From Auanema rhodensis (lineage: Eukaryota > Nematoda > Chromadorea > Rhabditida > Rhabditidae): a stretch of 64,000 nucleotides of DNA. A program made the translations under genes and the position numbers. The stretch spans positions 558,001-622,000 of the forward strand of contig OZ059895.1 in the NCBI GenBank assembly GCA_964057225.1. The letters are read 5' to 3'. Below the pieces are notes generated by a model, which made no database searches, was not told the DNA's origin, and saw only the letters and a list, made by a program, of their open reading frames with translations. This document shows positions 51,949 to 64,000 of this stretch, one piece after another (within the stretch, counting starts at the first letter, position 1; every line of letters begins with the position of its first letter).

Positions 51949-54900
51949 GAAAACACAGATCGACGCAGCTTAAAAATCCGCATCGAATGCACTATACTAC
52001 ATTGAGAAACGCTTAATACAAAAATTTGTTATGATCGTTTGAAAAATGATGCATTAGTGTATGTTGAGTTTCCATGTACACTCAACATTGCTTCCAAAAA
52101 CATTTTGACAAAAATTTTTTCGAAACATTTCAAAATAATTTAGCAAAAAGTAGATGTTTTTAGATTCCTTTTTTCAAGGCAAAGACGATGGACAATGTTA
52201 TTCAACGAAAAAATTAATTCTTCAGGGTGAAAATCGAGGATATAAGTGTGAACTTATATCAGTTGATATCTCGGTGCATTTTTAAGCTAGCGCAAATCTG
52301 ATAACACAGATCGACGCAGCTTAAAAATCCGCATCGAATGCACTATACTACATTGAGAAACGCTTAATACAAAAATTTGTTATGATCGTTTGAAAAATGA
52401 TGCATTAGTGTATGTTGAGTTTCCATGTACACTCAACATTGCTTCCAAAAACATTTTGACAAAAATTTTTTCGAAACATTTCAAATAATTTAGCAAAAAG
52501 TAGATGTTTTTAGATTCCTTTTTTCAAGGCAAAGACGATAGACAATGTTATTCAACGAAAAAATTAATTCTTCAGGGTGAAAATCGAGGATATAAGTGTG
52601 AACTTATATCAGTTGATATCTCGGTGCATTTTTAAGCTAGCGCAAATCTGATAACACAGATCGACGCAGCTTAAAAATCCGCATCGAATGCACTATACTA
52701 CATTGAGAAACGCTTAATACAAAAATTTGTTATGATCGTTTGAAAAATGATGCATTAGTGTATGTTGAGTTTCCATGTACACTCAACATTGCTTCCAAAA
52801 ACATTTTGACAAAAATTTTTTCGAAACATTTCAAAATAATTTAGCAAAAAGTAGATGTTTTTAGATTTCTTTTTTCAAGGCAAAGACGATGGACAATGTT
52901 ATTCAACGAAAAAATTAATTCTTCAGGGTGAAAATCGAGGATATAAGTGTGAACTTATATCAGTTGATATCTCGGTGCATTTTTAAGCTAGCGCAAATCT
53001 GATAACACAAATCGACGCAGCTTAAAAATCCGCATCGAATGCACTATACTACATTGAGAAACGCTTAATACAAAAATTAGTTATGATCGTTTGAAAAATG
53101 ATGCATTAGTGTATGTTGAGTTTCCATGTACACTCAACATTGCTTCCAAAAACATTTTGACAAAAATTTTTTCGAAAAATTTCAAAATAATTTAGCAAAA
53201 AGTAGATGTTTTTAGATTTCATTTTTCAAGGCAAAGACGATAGACAATGTTATTCAACGAAAAAATTAATTCTTCAGGGTGAAAATCGAGGATATAAGTG
53301 TGAACTTATATCAGTTGATATCTCGGTGCATTTTTAAGTTAGCGCAAATCTGATAACACAGATCGACGCAGCTTAAAAATCCGCATCGAATGCACTATAC
53401 TACATTGAGAAACGCTTAATACAAAAATTTGTTATGATCGTTTGAAAAATGATGCATTAGTGTATGTTGAGTTTCCATGTACACTCAACATTGCTTCCAA
53501 AAACATTTTGACAAAAATTTTTTCGAAACATTTCAAAATAATTTAGCAAAAAGTAGATGTTTTTAGATTCCTTTTTTCAAGGCAAAGACGATGGACAATG
53601 TTATTCAACGAAAAAATTAATTCTTCAGGGTGAAAATCGAGGATATAAGTGTGAACTTATATCAGTTGATATCTCGGTGCATTTTTAAGCTAGCGCAAAT
53701 CTGATAACACAGATCGACGCAGCTTAAAAATCCGCATCGAATGCACTATACTACATTGAGAAACGCTTAATACAAAAATTTGTTATGATCGTTTGAAAAA
53801 TGATGCATTAGTGTATGTTGAGTTTCCATGTACACTCAACATTGCTTCCAAAAACATTTTGACAAAAATTTTTTCGAAACATTTCAAAATAATTTAGCAA
53901 AAAGTAGATGTTTTTAGATTCCTTTTTTCAAGGCAAAGACGATAGACAATGTTATTCAACGAAAAAATTAATTCTTCAGGGTGAAAATCGAGGATATAAG
54001 TGTGAACTTATATCAGTTGATATCTCGGTGCATTTTTAAGCTAGCGCAAATCTGATAACACAGATCGACGCAGCTTAAAAATCCGCATCGAATGCACTAT
54101 ACTACATTGAGAAACGCTTAATACAAAAATTTGTTATGATCGTTTGAAAAATGATGCATTAGTGTATGTTGAGTTTCCATGTACACTCAACATTGCTTCC
54201 AAAAACATTTTGACAAAAATTTTTTCGAAACATTTCAAAATAATTTAGCAAAAAGTAGATGTTTTTAGATTCCTTTTTTCAAGGCAAAGACGATGGACAA
54301 TGTTATTCAACGAAAAAATTAATTCTTCAGGGTGAAAATCGAGGATATAAGTGTGAACTTATATCAGTTGATATCTCGGTGCATTTTTAAGCTAGCGCAA
54401 ATCTGATAAAACAGATCGACGCAGCTTAAAAATCCGCATCGAATGCACTATACTACATTGAGAAACGCTTAATACAAAAATTTGTTATGATCGTTTGAAA
54501 AATGATGCATTAGTGTATGTTGAGTTTCCATGTACACTCAACATTGCTTCCAAAAACATTTTGACAAAAATTTTTTCGAAACATTTCAAAATAATTTAGC
54601 AAAAAGTAGATGTTTTTAGATTCCTTTTTTCAAGGCAAAGACGATAGACAATGTTATTCAACGAAAAAATTAATTCTTCAGGGTGAAAATCGAGGATATA
54701 AGTGTGAACTTATATCAGTTGATATCTCGGTGCATTTTTAAGCTAGCGCAAATCTGATAACACAGATCGACGCAGCTTAAAAATCCGCATCGAATGCACT
54801 ATACTACATTGAGAAACGCTTAATACAAAAATTTGTTATGATCGTTTGAAAAATGATGCATTAGTGTATGTTGAGTTTCCATGTACACTCAACATTGCTT

Positions 54901-57900
54901 CCAAAAACATTTTGACAAAAATTTTTTCGAAACATTTCAAAATAATTTAGCAAAAAGTAGATGTTTTTAGATTCCTTTTTTCAAGGCAAAGACGATGGAC
55001 AATGTTATTCAACGAAAAAATTAATTCTTCAGGGTGAAAATCGAGGATATAAGTGTGAACTTATATCAGTTGATATCTCGGTGCATTTTTAAGCTAACGC
55101 AAATCTGATAACACAGATCGACGCAGCTTAAAAATCCGCATCGAATGCACTATACTACATTGAGAAACGCTTAATACAAAAATTTGTTATGATCGTTTGA
55201 AAAATGATGCATTAGTGTATGTTGAGTTTCCATGTACACTCAACATTGCTTCCAAAAACATTTTGACAAAAATTTTTTCGAAACATTTCAAAATAATTTA
55301 GCAAAAAGTAGATGTTTTTAGATTCCTTTTTTCAAGGCAAAGACGATGGACAATGTTATTCAACGAAAAAATTAATTCTTCAGGGTGAAAATCGAGGATA
55401 TAAGTGTGAACTTATATCAGTTGATATCTCGGTGCATTTTTAAGCTAGCGCAAATCTGATAACACAAATCGACGCAGCTTAAAAATCCGCATCGAATGCA
55501 CTATACTACATTGAGAAACGCTTAATACAAAAATTAGTTATGATCGTTTGAAAAATGATGCATTAGTGTATGTTGAGTTTCCATGTACACTCAACATTGC
55601 TTCCAAAAACATTTTGACAAAAATTTTTTCGAAAAATTTCAAAATAATTTAGCAAAAAGTAGATGTTTTTAGATTTCATTTTTCAAGGCAAAGACGATAG
55701 ACAATGTTATTCAACGAAAAAATTAATTCTTCAGGGTGAAAATCGAGGATATAAGTGTGAACTTATATCAGTTGATATCTCGGTGCATTTTTAAGCTAGC
55801 GCAAATCTGATAACACAGATCGACGCAGCTTAAAAATCCGCATCGAATGCACTATACTACATTGAGAAACGCTTAATACAAAAATTTGTTATGATCGTTT
55901 GAAAAATGATGCATTAGTGTATGTTGAGTTTCCATGTACACTCAACATTGCTTCCAAAAACATTTTGACAAAAATTTTTTCGAAACATTTCAAAATAATT
56001 TAGCAAAAAGTAGATGTTTTTAGATTCCTTTTTTCAAGGCAAAGACGATGGACAATGTTATTCAACGAAAAAATTAATTCTTCAGGGTGAAAATCGAGGA
56101 TATAAGTGTGAACTTATATCAGTTGATATCTCGGTGCATTTTTAAGCTAGCGCAAATCTGATAACACAGATCGACGCAGCTTAAAAATCCGCATCGAATG
56201 CACTATACTACATTGAGAAACGCTTAATACAAAAATTTGTTATGATCGTTTGAAAAATGATGCATTAGTGTATGTTGAGTTTCCATGTACACTCAACATT
56301 GCTTCCAAAAACATTTTGACAAAAATTTTTTCGAAACATTTCAAAATAATTTAGCAAAAAGTAGATGTTTTTAGATTCCTTTTTTCAAGGCAAAGACGAT
56401 GGACAATGTTATTCAACGAAAAAATTAATTCTTCAGGGTGAAAATCGAGGATATAAGTGTGAACTTATATCAGTTGATATCTCGGTGCATTTTTAAGCTA
56501 GCGCAAATCTGATAACACAAATCGACGCAGCTTAAAAATCCGCATCGAATGCACTATACTACATTGAGAAACGCTTAATACAAAAATTAGTTATGATCGT
56601 TTGAAAAATGATGCATTAGTGTATGTTGAGTTTCCATGTACACTCAACATTGCTTCCAAAAACATTTTGACAAAAATTTTTTCGAAAAATTTCAAAATAA
56701 TTTAGCAAAAAGTAGATGTTTTTAGATTTCATTTTTCAAGGCAAAGACAATAGACAATGTTATTCAACGAAAAAATTAATTCTTCAGGGTGAAAATCGAG
56801 GATATAAGTGTGAACTTATATCAGTTGATATCTCGGTGCATTTTTAAGCTAGCGCAAATCTGATAACACAGATCGACGCAGCTTAAAAATCCGCATCGAA
56901 TGCACTATACTACATTGAGAAACGCTTAATACAAAAATTTGTTATGATCGTTTGAAAAATGATGCATTAGTGTATGTTGAGTTTCCATGTACACTCAACA
57001 TTGCTTCCAAAAACATTTTGACAAAAATTTTTTCGAAACATTTCAAAATAATTTAGCAAAAAGTAGATGTTTTTAGATTCCTTTTTTCAAGGCAAAGACG
57101 ATGGACAATGTTATTCAACGAAAAAATTAATTCTTCAGGGTGAAAATCGAGGATATAAGTGTGAACTTATATCAGTTGATATCTCGGTGCATTTTTAAGC
57201 TAGCGCAAATCTGATAACACAGATCGACGCAGCTTAAAAATCCGCATCGAATGCACTATACTACATTGAGAAACGCTTAATACAAAAATTTGTTATGATC
57301 GTTTGAAAAATGATGCATTAGTGTATGTTGAGTTTCCATGTACACTCAACATTGCTTCCAAAAACATTTTGACAAAAATTTTTTCGAAACATTTCAAAAT
57401 AATTTAGCAAAAAGTAGATGTTTTTAGATTCCTTTTTTCAAGGCAAAGACGATAGACAATGTTATTCAACGAAAAAATTAATTCTTCAGGGTGAAAATCG
57501 AGGATATAAGTGTGAACTTATATCAGTTGATATCTCGGTGCATTTTTAAGCTAGCGCAAATCTGATAACACAGATCGACGCAGCTTAAAAATCCGCATCG
57601 AATGCACTATACTACATTGAGAAACGCTTAATACAAAAATTTGTTATGATCGTTTGAAAAATGATGCATTAGTGTATGTTGAGTTTCCATGTACACTCAA
57701 CATTGCTTCCAAAAACATTTTGACAAAAATTTTTTCGAAACATTTCAAAATAATTTAGCAAAAAGTAGATGTTTTTAGATTCCTTTTTTCAAGGCAAAGA
57801 CGATGGACAATGTTATTCAACGAAAAAATTAATTCTTCAGGGTGAAAATCGAGGATATAAGTGTGAACTTATATCAGTTGATATCTCGGTGCATTTTTAA

Positions 57901-59669
57901 GCTAGCGCAAATCTGATAACACAGATCGACGCAGCTTAAAAATCCGCATCGAATGCACTATACTACATTGAGAAACGCTTAATACAAAAATTTGTTATGA
58001 TCGTTTGAAAAATGATGCATTAGTGTATGTTGAGTTTCCATGTACACTCAACATTGCTTCCAAAAACATTTTGACAAAAATTTTTTCGAAACATTTCAAA
58101 ATAATTTAGCAAAAAGTAGATGTTTTTAGATTCCTTTTTTCAAGGCAAAGACGATGGACAATGTTATTCAACGAAAAAATTAATTCTTCAGGGTGAAAAT
58201 CGAGGATATAAGTGTGAACTTATATCAGTTGATATCTCGGTGCATTTTTAAGCTAGCGCAAATCTGATAACACAAATCGACGCAGCTTAAAAATCCGCAT
58301 CGAATGCACTATACTACATTGAGAAACGCTTAATACAAAAATTAGTTATGATCGTTTGAAAAATGATGCATTAGTGTATGTTGAGTTTCCATGTACACTC
58401 AACATTGCTTCCAAAAACATTTTGACAAAAATTTTTTCGAAAAATTTCAAAATAATTTAGCAAAAAGTAGATGTTTTTAGATTTCATTTTTCAAGGCAAA
58501 GACGATAGACAATGTTATTCAACGAAAAAATTAATTCTTCAGGGTGAAAATCGAGGATATAAGTGTGAACTTATATCAGTTGATATCTCGGTGCATTTTT
58601 AAGCTAGCGCAAATCTGATAACACAGATCGACGCAGCTTAAAAATCCGCATCGAATGCACTATACTACATTGAGAAACGCTTAATACAAAAATTTGTTAT
58701 GATCGTTTGAAAAATGATGCATTAGTGTATGTTGAGTTTCCATGTACACTCAACATTGCTTCCAAAAACATTTTGACAAAAATTTTTTCGAAACATTTCA
58801 AAATAATTTAGCAAAAAGTAGATGTTTTTAGATTCCTTTTTTCAAGGCAAAGACGATGGACAATGTTATTCAACGAAAAAATTAATTCTTCAGGGTGAAA
58901 ATCGAGGATATAAGTGTGAACTTATATCAGTTGATATCTCGGTGCATTTTTAAGCTAGCGCAAATCTGATAACACAGATCGACGCAGCTTAAAAATCCGC
59001 ATCGAATGCACTATACTACATTGAGAAACGCTTAATACAAAAATTTGTTATGATCGTTTGAAAAATGATGCATTAGTGTATGTTGAGTTTCCATGTACAC
59101 TCAACATTGCTTCCAAAAACATTTTGACAAAAATTTTTTCGAAACATTTCAAAATAATTTAGCAAAAAGTAGATGTTTTTAGATTCCTTTTTTCAAGGCA
59201 AAGACGATGGACAATGTTATTCAACGAAAAAATTAATTCTTCAGGGTGAAAATCGAGGATATAAGTGTGAACTTATATCAGTTGATATCTCGGTGCATTT
59301 TTAAGCTAGCGCAAATCTGATAACACAAATCGACGCAGCTTAAAAATCCGCATCGAATGCACTATACTACATTGAGAAACGCTTAATACAAAAATTAGTT
59401 ATGATCGTTTGAAAAATGATGCATTAGTGTATGTTGAGTTTCCATGTACACTCAACATTGCTTCCAAAAACATTTTGACAAAAATTTTTTCGAAAAATTT
59501 CAAAATAATTTAGCAAAAAGTAGATGTTTTTAGATTTCATTTTTCAAGGCAAAGACGATAGACAATGTTATTCAACGAAAAAATTAATTCTTCAGGGTGA
59601 AAATCGAGGATATAAGTGTGAACTTATATCAGTTGATATCTCGGTGCATTTTTAAGCTAGCGCAAATCT
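51949..59669. repeat. HOR domain 10: homogeneous C and F monomers, (C)n-F pattern
   Basis: C monomers dominate, with F copies at 53001, 55458, 56511, 58266 and 59319. C-C-F trimers are clear at 55809-56861 and 58617-59669. Longer C runs lie between 53352 and 55457, and C copies with 242a alternate with 242g copies (52300, 53703, 54405, 57213), suggesting a 702-bp C dimer. Adjacent C copies such as 55809/56160 and 58617/58968 show no difference by eye. Rare private changes are 'gaaaacac' (51949), 'gataaaac' (54405) and 'agctaacgc' near 55093. Confidence 0.87.
52300..52649. repeat. 350-bp monomer with a 1-bp deletion
   Basis: This C-type monomer reads 'tttcaaataa' where other copies read 'tttcaaaataa', so one A of a run of four is missing at about 52483-52485. 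It is the only net length change found across the array and shifts all later monomers by one base. It could be real or a homopolymer sequencing error. Confidence 0.9.
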
Positions 59670-62600
59670 GATAACACAGATCGACGCAGCTTAAAAATCC
59701 GCATCGAATGCACTATACTACATTGAGAAACGCTTAATACAAAAATTAGTTATGATCGTTTGAAAAATGATGCATTAGTGTATGTTGAGTTTCCATGTAC
59801 ACTCAACATTGCTTCCAAAAACATTTTGACAAAAAGTTTTTCGAAAAATTTCAAAATAATTTAGCAAAAAGTAGATGTTTTTAGATTTCTTTTATCAAGG
59901 CAAAGACGATGGACAATGTTATTCAACGAAAAAATTAATTCTTCAGGGTGAAAATCGAGGATATAAGTGTGAACTTATATCAGTTGATATCTCGGTGCAT
60001 TTTTAAGCTAGCGCAAATCTGATAACACAGATCGACGCAGCTTAAAAATCCGCATCGAGTGCACTATACTACATTGAAAAACGCTTAATACAAAAATTAG
60101 TTATGATCGTTTGAAAAATGATGCATTAGTGTATGTTGAGTTTCCATGTACACTCAACATTGCTTCCAAAAACATTTTGACAAAAAGTTTTTCGAAAAAT
60201 TTCAAAATAATTTAGCAAAAAGTAGATGTTTTTAGATTTCTTTTTTCAAGGCAAAGACGATGGACAATGTTATTCAACGAAAAAATTAATTCTTCAGGGT
60301 GAAAATCGAGGATATAAGTGTGAACTTATATCAGTTGATATCTCGGTGCATTTTTAAGCTAGCGCAAATCTGATAACACAGATCGACGCAGCTTAAAAAT
60401 CCGCATCGAGTGCACTATACTACATTGAAAAACGCTTAATACAAAAATTAGTTATGATCGTTTGAAAAATGATGCATTAGTGTATGTTGAGTTTCCATGT
60501 ACACTCAACATTGCTTCCAAAAACATTTTGACAAAAATTTTTTCGAAAAATTTCAAAATAATTTAGCAAAAAGTAGATGTTTTTAGATTCCATTTTTCAA
60601 AGCAAAGACGATGGACAATGTTATTCAACGAAAAAATTAATTCTTCAGGGTGAAAATCGAGGATATAAGTGTGAACTTATATCAGTTGATATCTCGGTGC
60701 ATTTTTAAGCTAGCGCAAATCTGATAACACAAATCGACGCAGCTTGAAAATCCGCATCGAATGCACTATACTACATTGAGAAACGCTTAATACAAAAATT
60801 AGTTATGATCGTTTGAAAAATGATGCATTAGTGTATGTTGAGTTTCCATGTACACTCAACATTGCTTCCAAAAACATTTTGACAAAAATTTTTTCGAAAA
60901 ATTTCAAAATAATTTAGCAAAAAGTAGATGTTTTTAGATTCCATTTTTCAAGGCAAAGACGATAGACAATGTTATTCAACGAAAAAATTAATTCTTCAGG
61001 GTGAAAATCGAGGATATAAGTGTGAACTTATATCAGTTGATATCTCGGTGCATTTTTAAGCTAGCGCAAATCTGATAACACAGATCGACGCAGCTTAAAA
61101 ATCCGCATCGAATGCACTATACTACATTGAGAAACGCTTAATACAAAAATTTGTTATGATCGTTTGAAAAATGATGCATTAGTGTATGTTGAGTTTCCAT
61201 GTACACTCAACATTGCTTCCAAAAACATTTTGACAAAAATTTTTTCGAAACATTTCAAAATAATTTAGCAAAAAGTAGATGTTTTTAGATTCCTTTTTTC
61301 AAGGCAAAGACGATGGACAATGTTATTCAACGAAAAAATTAATTCTTCAGGGTGAAAATCGAGGATATAAGTGTGAACTTATATCAGTTGATATCTCGGT
61401 GCATTTTTAAGCTAGCGCAAATCTGATAACACAAATCGACGCAGCTTAAAAATCCGCATCGAATGCACTATACTACATTGAGAAACGCTTAATACAAAAA
61501 TTAGTTATGATCGTTTGAAAAATGATGCATTAGTGTATGTTGAGTTTCCATGTACACTCAACATTGCTTCCAAAAACATTTTGACAAAAATTTTTTCGAA
61601 AAATTTCAAAATAATTTAGCAAAAAGTAGATGTTTTTAGATTTCATTTTTCAAGGCAAAGACGATAGACAATGTTATTCAACGAAAAAATTAATTCTTCA
61701 GGGTGAAAATCGAGGATATAAGTGTGAACTTATATCAGTTGATATCTCGGTGCATTTTTAAGCTAGCGCAAATCTGATAACACAGATCGACGCAGCTTAA
61801 AAATCCGCATCGAATGCACTATACTACATTGAGAAACGCTTAATACAAAAATTAGTTATGATCGTTTGAAAAATGATGCATTAGTGTATGTTGAGTTTCC
61901 ATGTACACTCAACATTGCTTCCAAAAACATTTTGACAAAAATTTTTTCGAAAAATTTCAAAATAATTTAGCAAAAAGTAGATGTTTTTAGATTTCATTTT
62001 TCAAGGCAAAGACGATAGACAATGTTATTCAACGAAAAAATTAATTCTTCAGGGTGAAAATCGAGGATATAAGTGTGAACTTATATCAGTTGATATCTCG
62101 GTGCATTTTTAAGCTAGCGCAAATCTGATAACACAAATCGACGCAGCTTAAAAATCCGCATCGAATGCACTATACTACATTGAGAAACGCTTCATACAAA
62201 AATTAGTTATGATCGTTTGAAAAATGATGCATTAGTGTATGTTGAGTTTCCATGTACACTCAACATTGCTTCCAAAAACATTTTGACAAAAATTTTTTCG
62301 AAAAATTTCAAAATAATTTAGCAAATAGTAGATGTTTTTAGATTTCATTTTTCAAGGCAAAGACGATAGACAATGTTATTCAACGAAAAAATTAATTCTT
62401 CAGGGTGAAAATCGAGGATATAAGTGTGAACTTATATCAGTTGATATCTCGGTGCATTTTTAAGCTAGCGCAAATCTGATAACACAGATCGACGCAGCTT
62501 AAAAATCCGCATCGAATGCACTATACTACATTGAGAAACGCTTAATACAAAAATTAGTTATGATCGTTTGAAAAATGATGCATTAGTGTATGTTGAGTTT

Positions 62601-63881
62601 CCATGTACACTCAACATTGCTTCCAAAAACATTTTGACAAAAATTTTTTCGAAACATTTCAAAATAATTTAGCAAAAAGTAGATGTTTTTAGATTCCTTT
62701 TTTCAAGGCAAAGACGATGGACAATGTTATTCAACGAAAAAATTAATTCTTCAGGGTGAAAATCGAGGATATAAGTGTGAACTTATATCAGTTGATATCT
62801 CGGTGCATTTTTAAGCTAGCGCAAATCTGATAACACAAATCGACGCAGCTTAAAAATCCGCATCGAATGCACTATACTACATTGAGAAACGCTTAATACA
62901 AAAATTAGTTATGATCGTTTGAAAAATGATGCATTAGTGTATGTTGAGTTTCCATGTACACTCAACATTGCTTCCAAAAACATTTTGACAAAAATTTTTT
63001 CGAAAAATTTCAAAATAATTTAGCAAAAAGTAGATGTTTTTAGATTTCATTTTTCGAGGCAAAGACGATAGACAATGTTATTCAACGAAAAAATTAATTC
63101 TTCAGGGTGAAAATCGAGGATATAAGTGTGAACTTATATCAGTTGATATCTCGGTGCATTTTTAAGCTAGCGCAAATCTGATAACACAGATCGACGCAGC
63201 TTAAAAATCCGCATCGAATGCACTATACTACATTGAGAAACGCTTAATACAAAAATTAGTTATGATCGTTTGAAAAATGATGCATTAGTGTATGTTGAGT
63301 TTCCATGTACACTCAACATTGCTTCCAAAAACATTTTGACAAAAAGTTTTTCGAAAAATTTCAAAATAATTTAGCAAAAAGTAGATGTTTTTAGATTTCT
63401 TTTTTCAAGGCAAAGACGATGGACAATGTTATTCAACGAAAAAATTAATTCTTCAGGGTGAAAATCGAGGATATAAGTGTGAACTTATATCAGTTGATAT
63501 CTCGGTGCATTTTTAAGCTAGCGCAAATCTGATAACACAGATCGACGCAGCTTAAAAATCCGCATCGAGTGCACTATACTACATTGAAAAACGCTTAATA
63601 CAAAAATTAGTTATGATCGTTTGAAAAATGATGCATTAGTGTATGTTGAGTTTCCATGTACACTCAACATTGCTTCCAAAAACATTTTGACAAAAATATT
63701 TTCGAAAAATTTCAAAATAATTTAGCAAAAAGTAGATGTTTTTAGATTCCATTTTTCAAAGCAAAGACGATGGACAATGTTATTCAACGAAAAAATTAAT
63801 TCTTCAGGGTGAAAATCGAGGATATAAGTGTGAACTTATATCAGTTGATATCTCGGTGCATTTTTAAGCTAGCGCAAATCT
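59670..63881. repeat. Right-edge domain: G, gagt-type and F monomers with a partial repeat
   Basis: The order is G (59670), a G with 39g and 'ttgaaaaacg' (60021), a 39g copy with 'ccatttttcaaag' (60372), an F-like hybrid (60723), C, F, a 10g F-like copy (61776), F with 'gcttcata' (62127), a C-like copy with 79a (62478), F (62829), G (63180), and a 39g 'ttgaaaaacg' copy (63531). The F-G-(39g) series at 59319-60722 recurs at 62829-63881, suggesting a longer HOR cut by the window edge. The copy at 63531 has a private 'aaaatattttcg'. Confidence 0.78.
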
Positions 63882-64000
63882 GATAACACAAATCGACGCA
63901 GCTTAAAAATCCGCATCGAATGCACTATACTACATTGAGAAACGCTTAATACAAAAATTAGTTATGATCGTTTGAAAAATGATGCATTAGTGTATGTTGA
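63882..64000. repeat. Partial monomer at the window edge
   Basis: The first 119 bp of a monomer with 10a, ending inside the left arm of the 113-140 inverted repeat. The cut is the window boundary, not a biological truncation. Its position 10a and placement after a 39g copy match the monomer at 60723. Confidence 0.95.

Larger units (their letters stand above)
1..64000. repeat. Tandem satellite array, 351-bp monomer, head to tail, about 182.3 copies
   Basis: The string beginning gataacac and ending gcgcaaatct recurs every 351 bp across the window, always on the same strand. Start positions stay in phase from 1 to 52300; a 1-bp deletion there shifts the phase to 52650, and the last full monomer runs 63531-63881. 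The consensus has about 110 G+C in 351 bp. Variation is almost all base substitution at a limited set of shared positions, so copies sort into discrete subtypes. No unique DNA, gene or mobile element interrupts the array, and neither edge is reached. Arrays of this kind are typical of eukaryotic centromeric or pericentromeric heterochromatin. That location is inferred, because no flanking DNA is present. I do not recognise the family. Confidence 0.99.

Noticed and set aside
1-64000. CRISPR array or other prokaryotic repeat system
   Set aside because: The unit is 351 bp with no repeat-spacer alternation, no unique spacers and no cas-like genes.
1-64000. Transposable element, terminal repeats or target-site duplications inside the array
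   Set aside because: Phase is unbroken across the window except for one base, leaving no room for an insertion. The inverted repeats lie inside each monomer and do not bound an element.
1-64000. Assignment to a named satellite family, such as those of tenebrionid beetles with units near 350-360 bp
   Set aside because: Unit length and AT content are similar, but I cannot recall sequence identity to any specific family and cannot run a search, so no name is given.

Overview
The whole window is one uninterrupted satellite-DNA array. A 351-bp, AT-rich monomer (about 31% G+C by hand count of the consensus) is repeated head to tail in one orientation from base 1 to base 64000. I count 182 full monomers plus a 119-bp partial one at the right edge. 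Monomers start at 1, 352, 703 and so on, stepping 351 bp up to 52300; after a single 1-bp deletion in that monomer, starts resume at 52650. I found no protein-coding gene, RNA gene, transposon, CRISPR array, origin or unique flanking DNA. The organism is therefore a eukaryote with large tandem satellite blocks, most likely centromeric or pericentromeric heterochromatin. The 12 CpG per monomer (about 8.6 expected from base content) suggest a lineage without strong germline CpG methylation, such as many invertebrates. I do not recognise the family and cannot name the species.

Monomers fall into recurrent subtypes. Numbering from 1 at the g of gataacac, the markers are: 10 g/a; 25 a/c; 39 a/g; 64-67; 79 a/t; 83 a/t; 106 t/a; 109 g/c; 164 a/c; 167 t/g; 178 a/c; 186 a/g; 192 t/g; 198/200 a/g; 219 c/t; 221 t/a; 227-234; 242 g/a; 248 t/a; 266-268; 278-280; 287 c/t; 339 c/t. 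My working labels: C = 79t+178c, 'ccttttttcaagg'; D = 192g, 'gcgaag', 248a; E = 25c, 'gctaaata', 'ccatttttcaaag'; F = 10a, 'tttcatttttcaagg', 242a; G = 167g, 'tttcttttttcaagg'; H = 83t, often 39g; I and J = 109c+164c+178c; K = 25c with 'gcgaag'; L = 'gcaaaata' with an E-like 3' half; N, P, R, S, T, U = middle family, mostly with 'ttttgagg' or 'cagggag'; O = 266a/268g, 'gacaatgg'.

Ordered series of subtypes form higher-order repeats (HORs) that change along the array: a 5-mer-like unit (1-3861); 5-mer F-G-H-I-J (3862-11934); a rearranged transition (11935-13689); 4-mer E-F-G-K (13690-18603); 7-mer F-G-H-J-H2-D-E (18604-23517); a 3-mer (23869-28080) that appears nested inside a 7-mer; the 'tgagg' family with 6-mer, 5-mer and 3-mer units (29134-44928); a diverged patch around 45631-46683; 3-mer O-C-F (48790-51948); and a very homogeneous C/F block (51949-59669) grading into G/F mixtures to the edge. 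Hybrid monomers at several HOR joins record in-phase unequal exchange and gene conversion.

The most interesting signals beyond the layout are two dyads that stay nearly unchanged while other positions vary freely: a 9-bp inverted repeat with a 10-nt spacer (monomer positions 113-140) and a 9-bp hairpin with a GNRA-type GTGA loop (291-312) inside an outer stem. They are the best candidates for functional sites, either for binding by a centromere or heterochromatin protein or as structure in satellite RNA. This is inference, not demonstrated.
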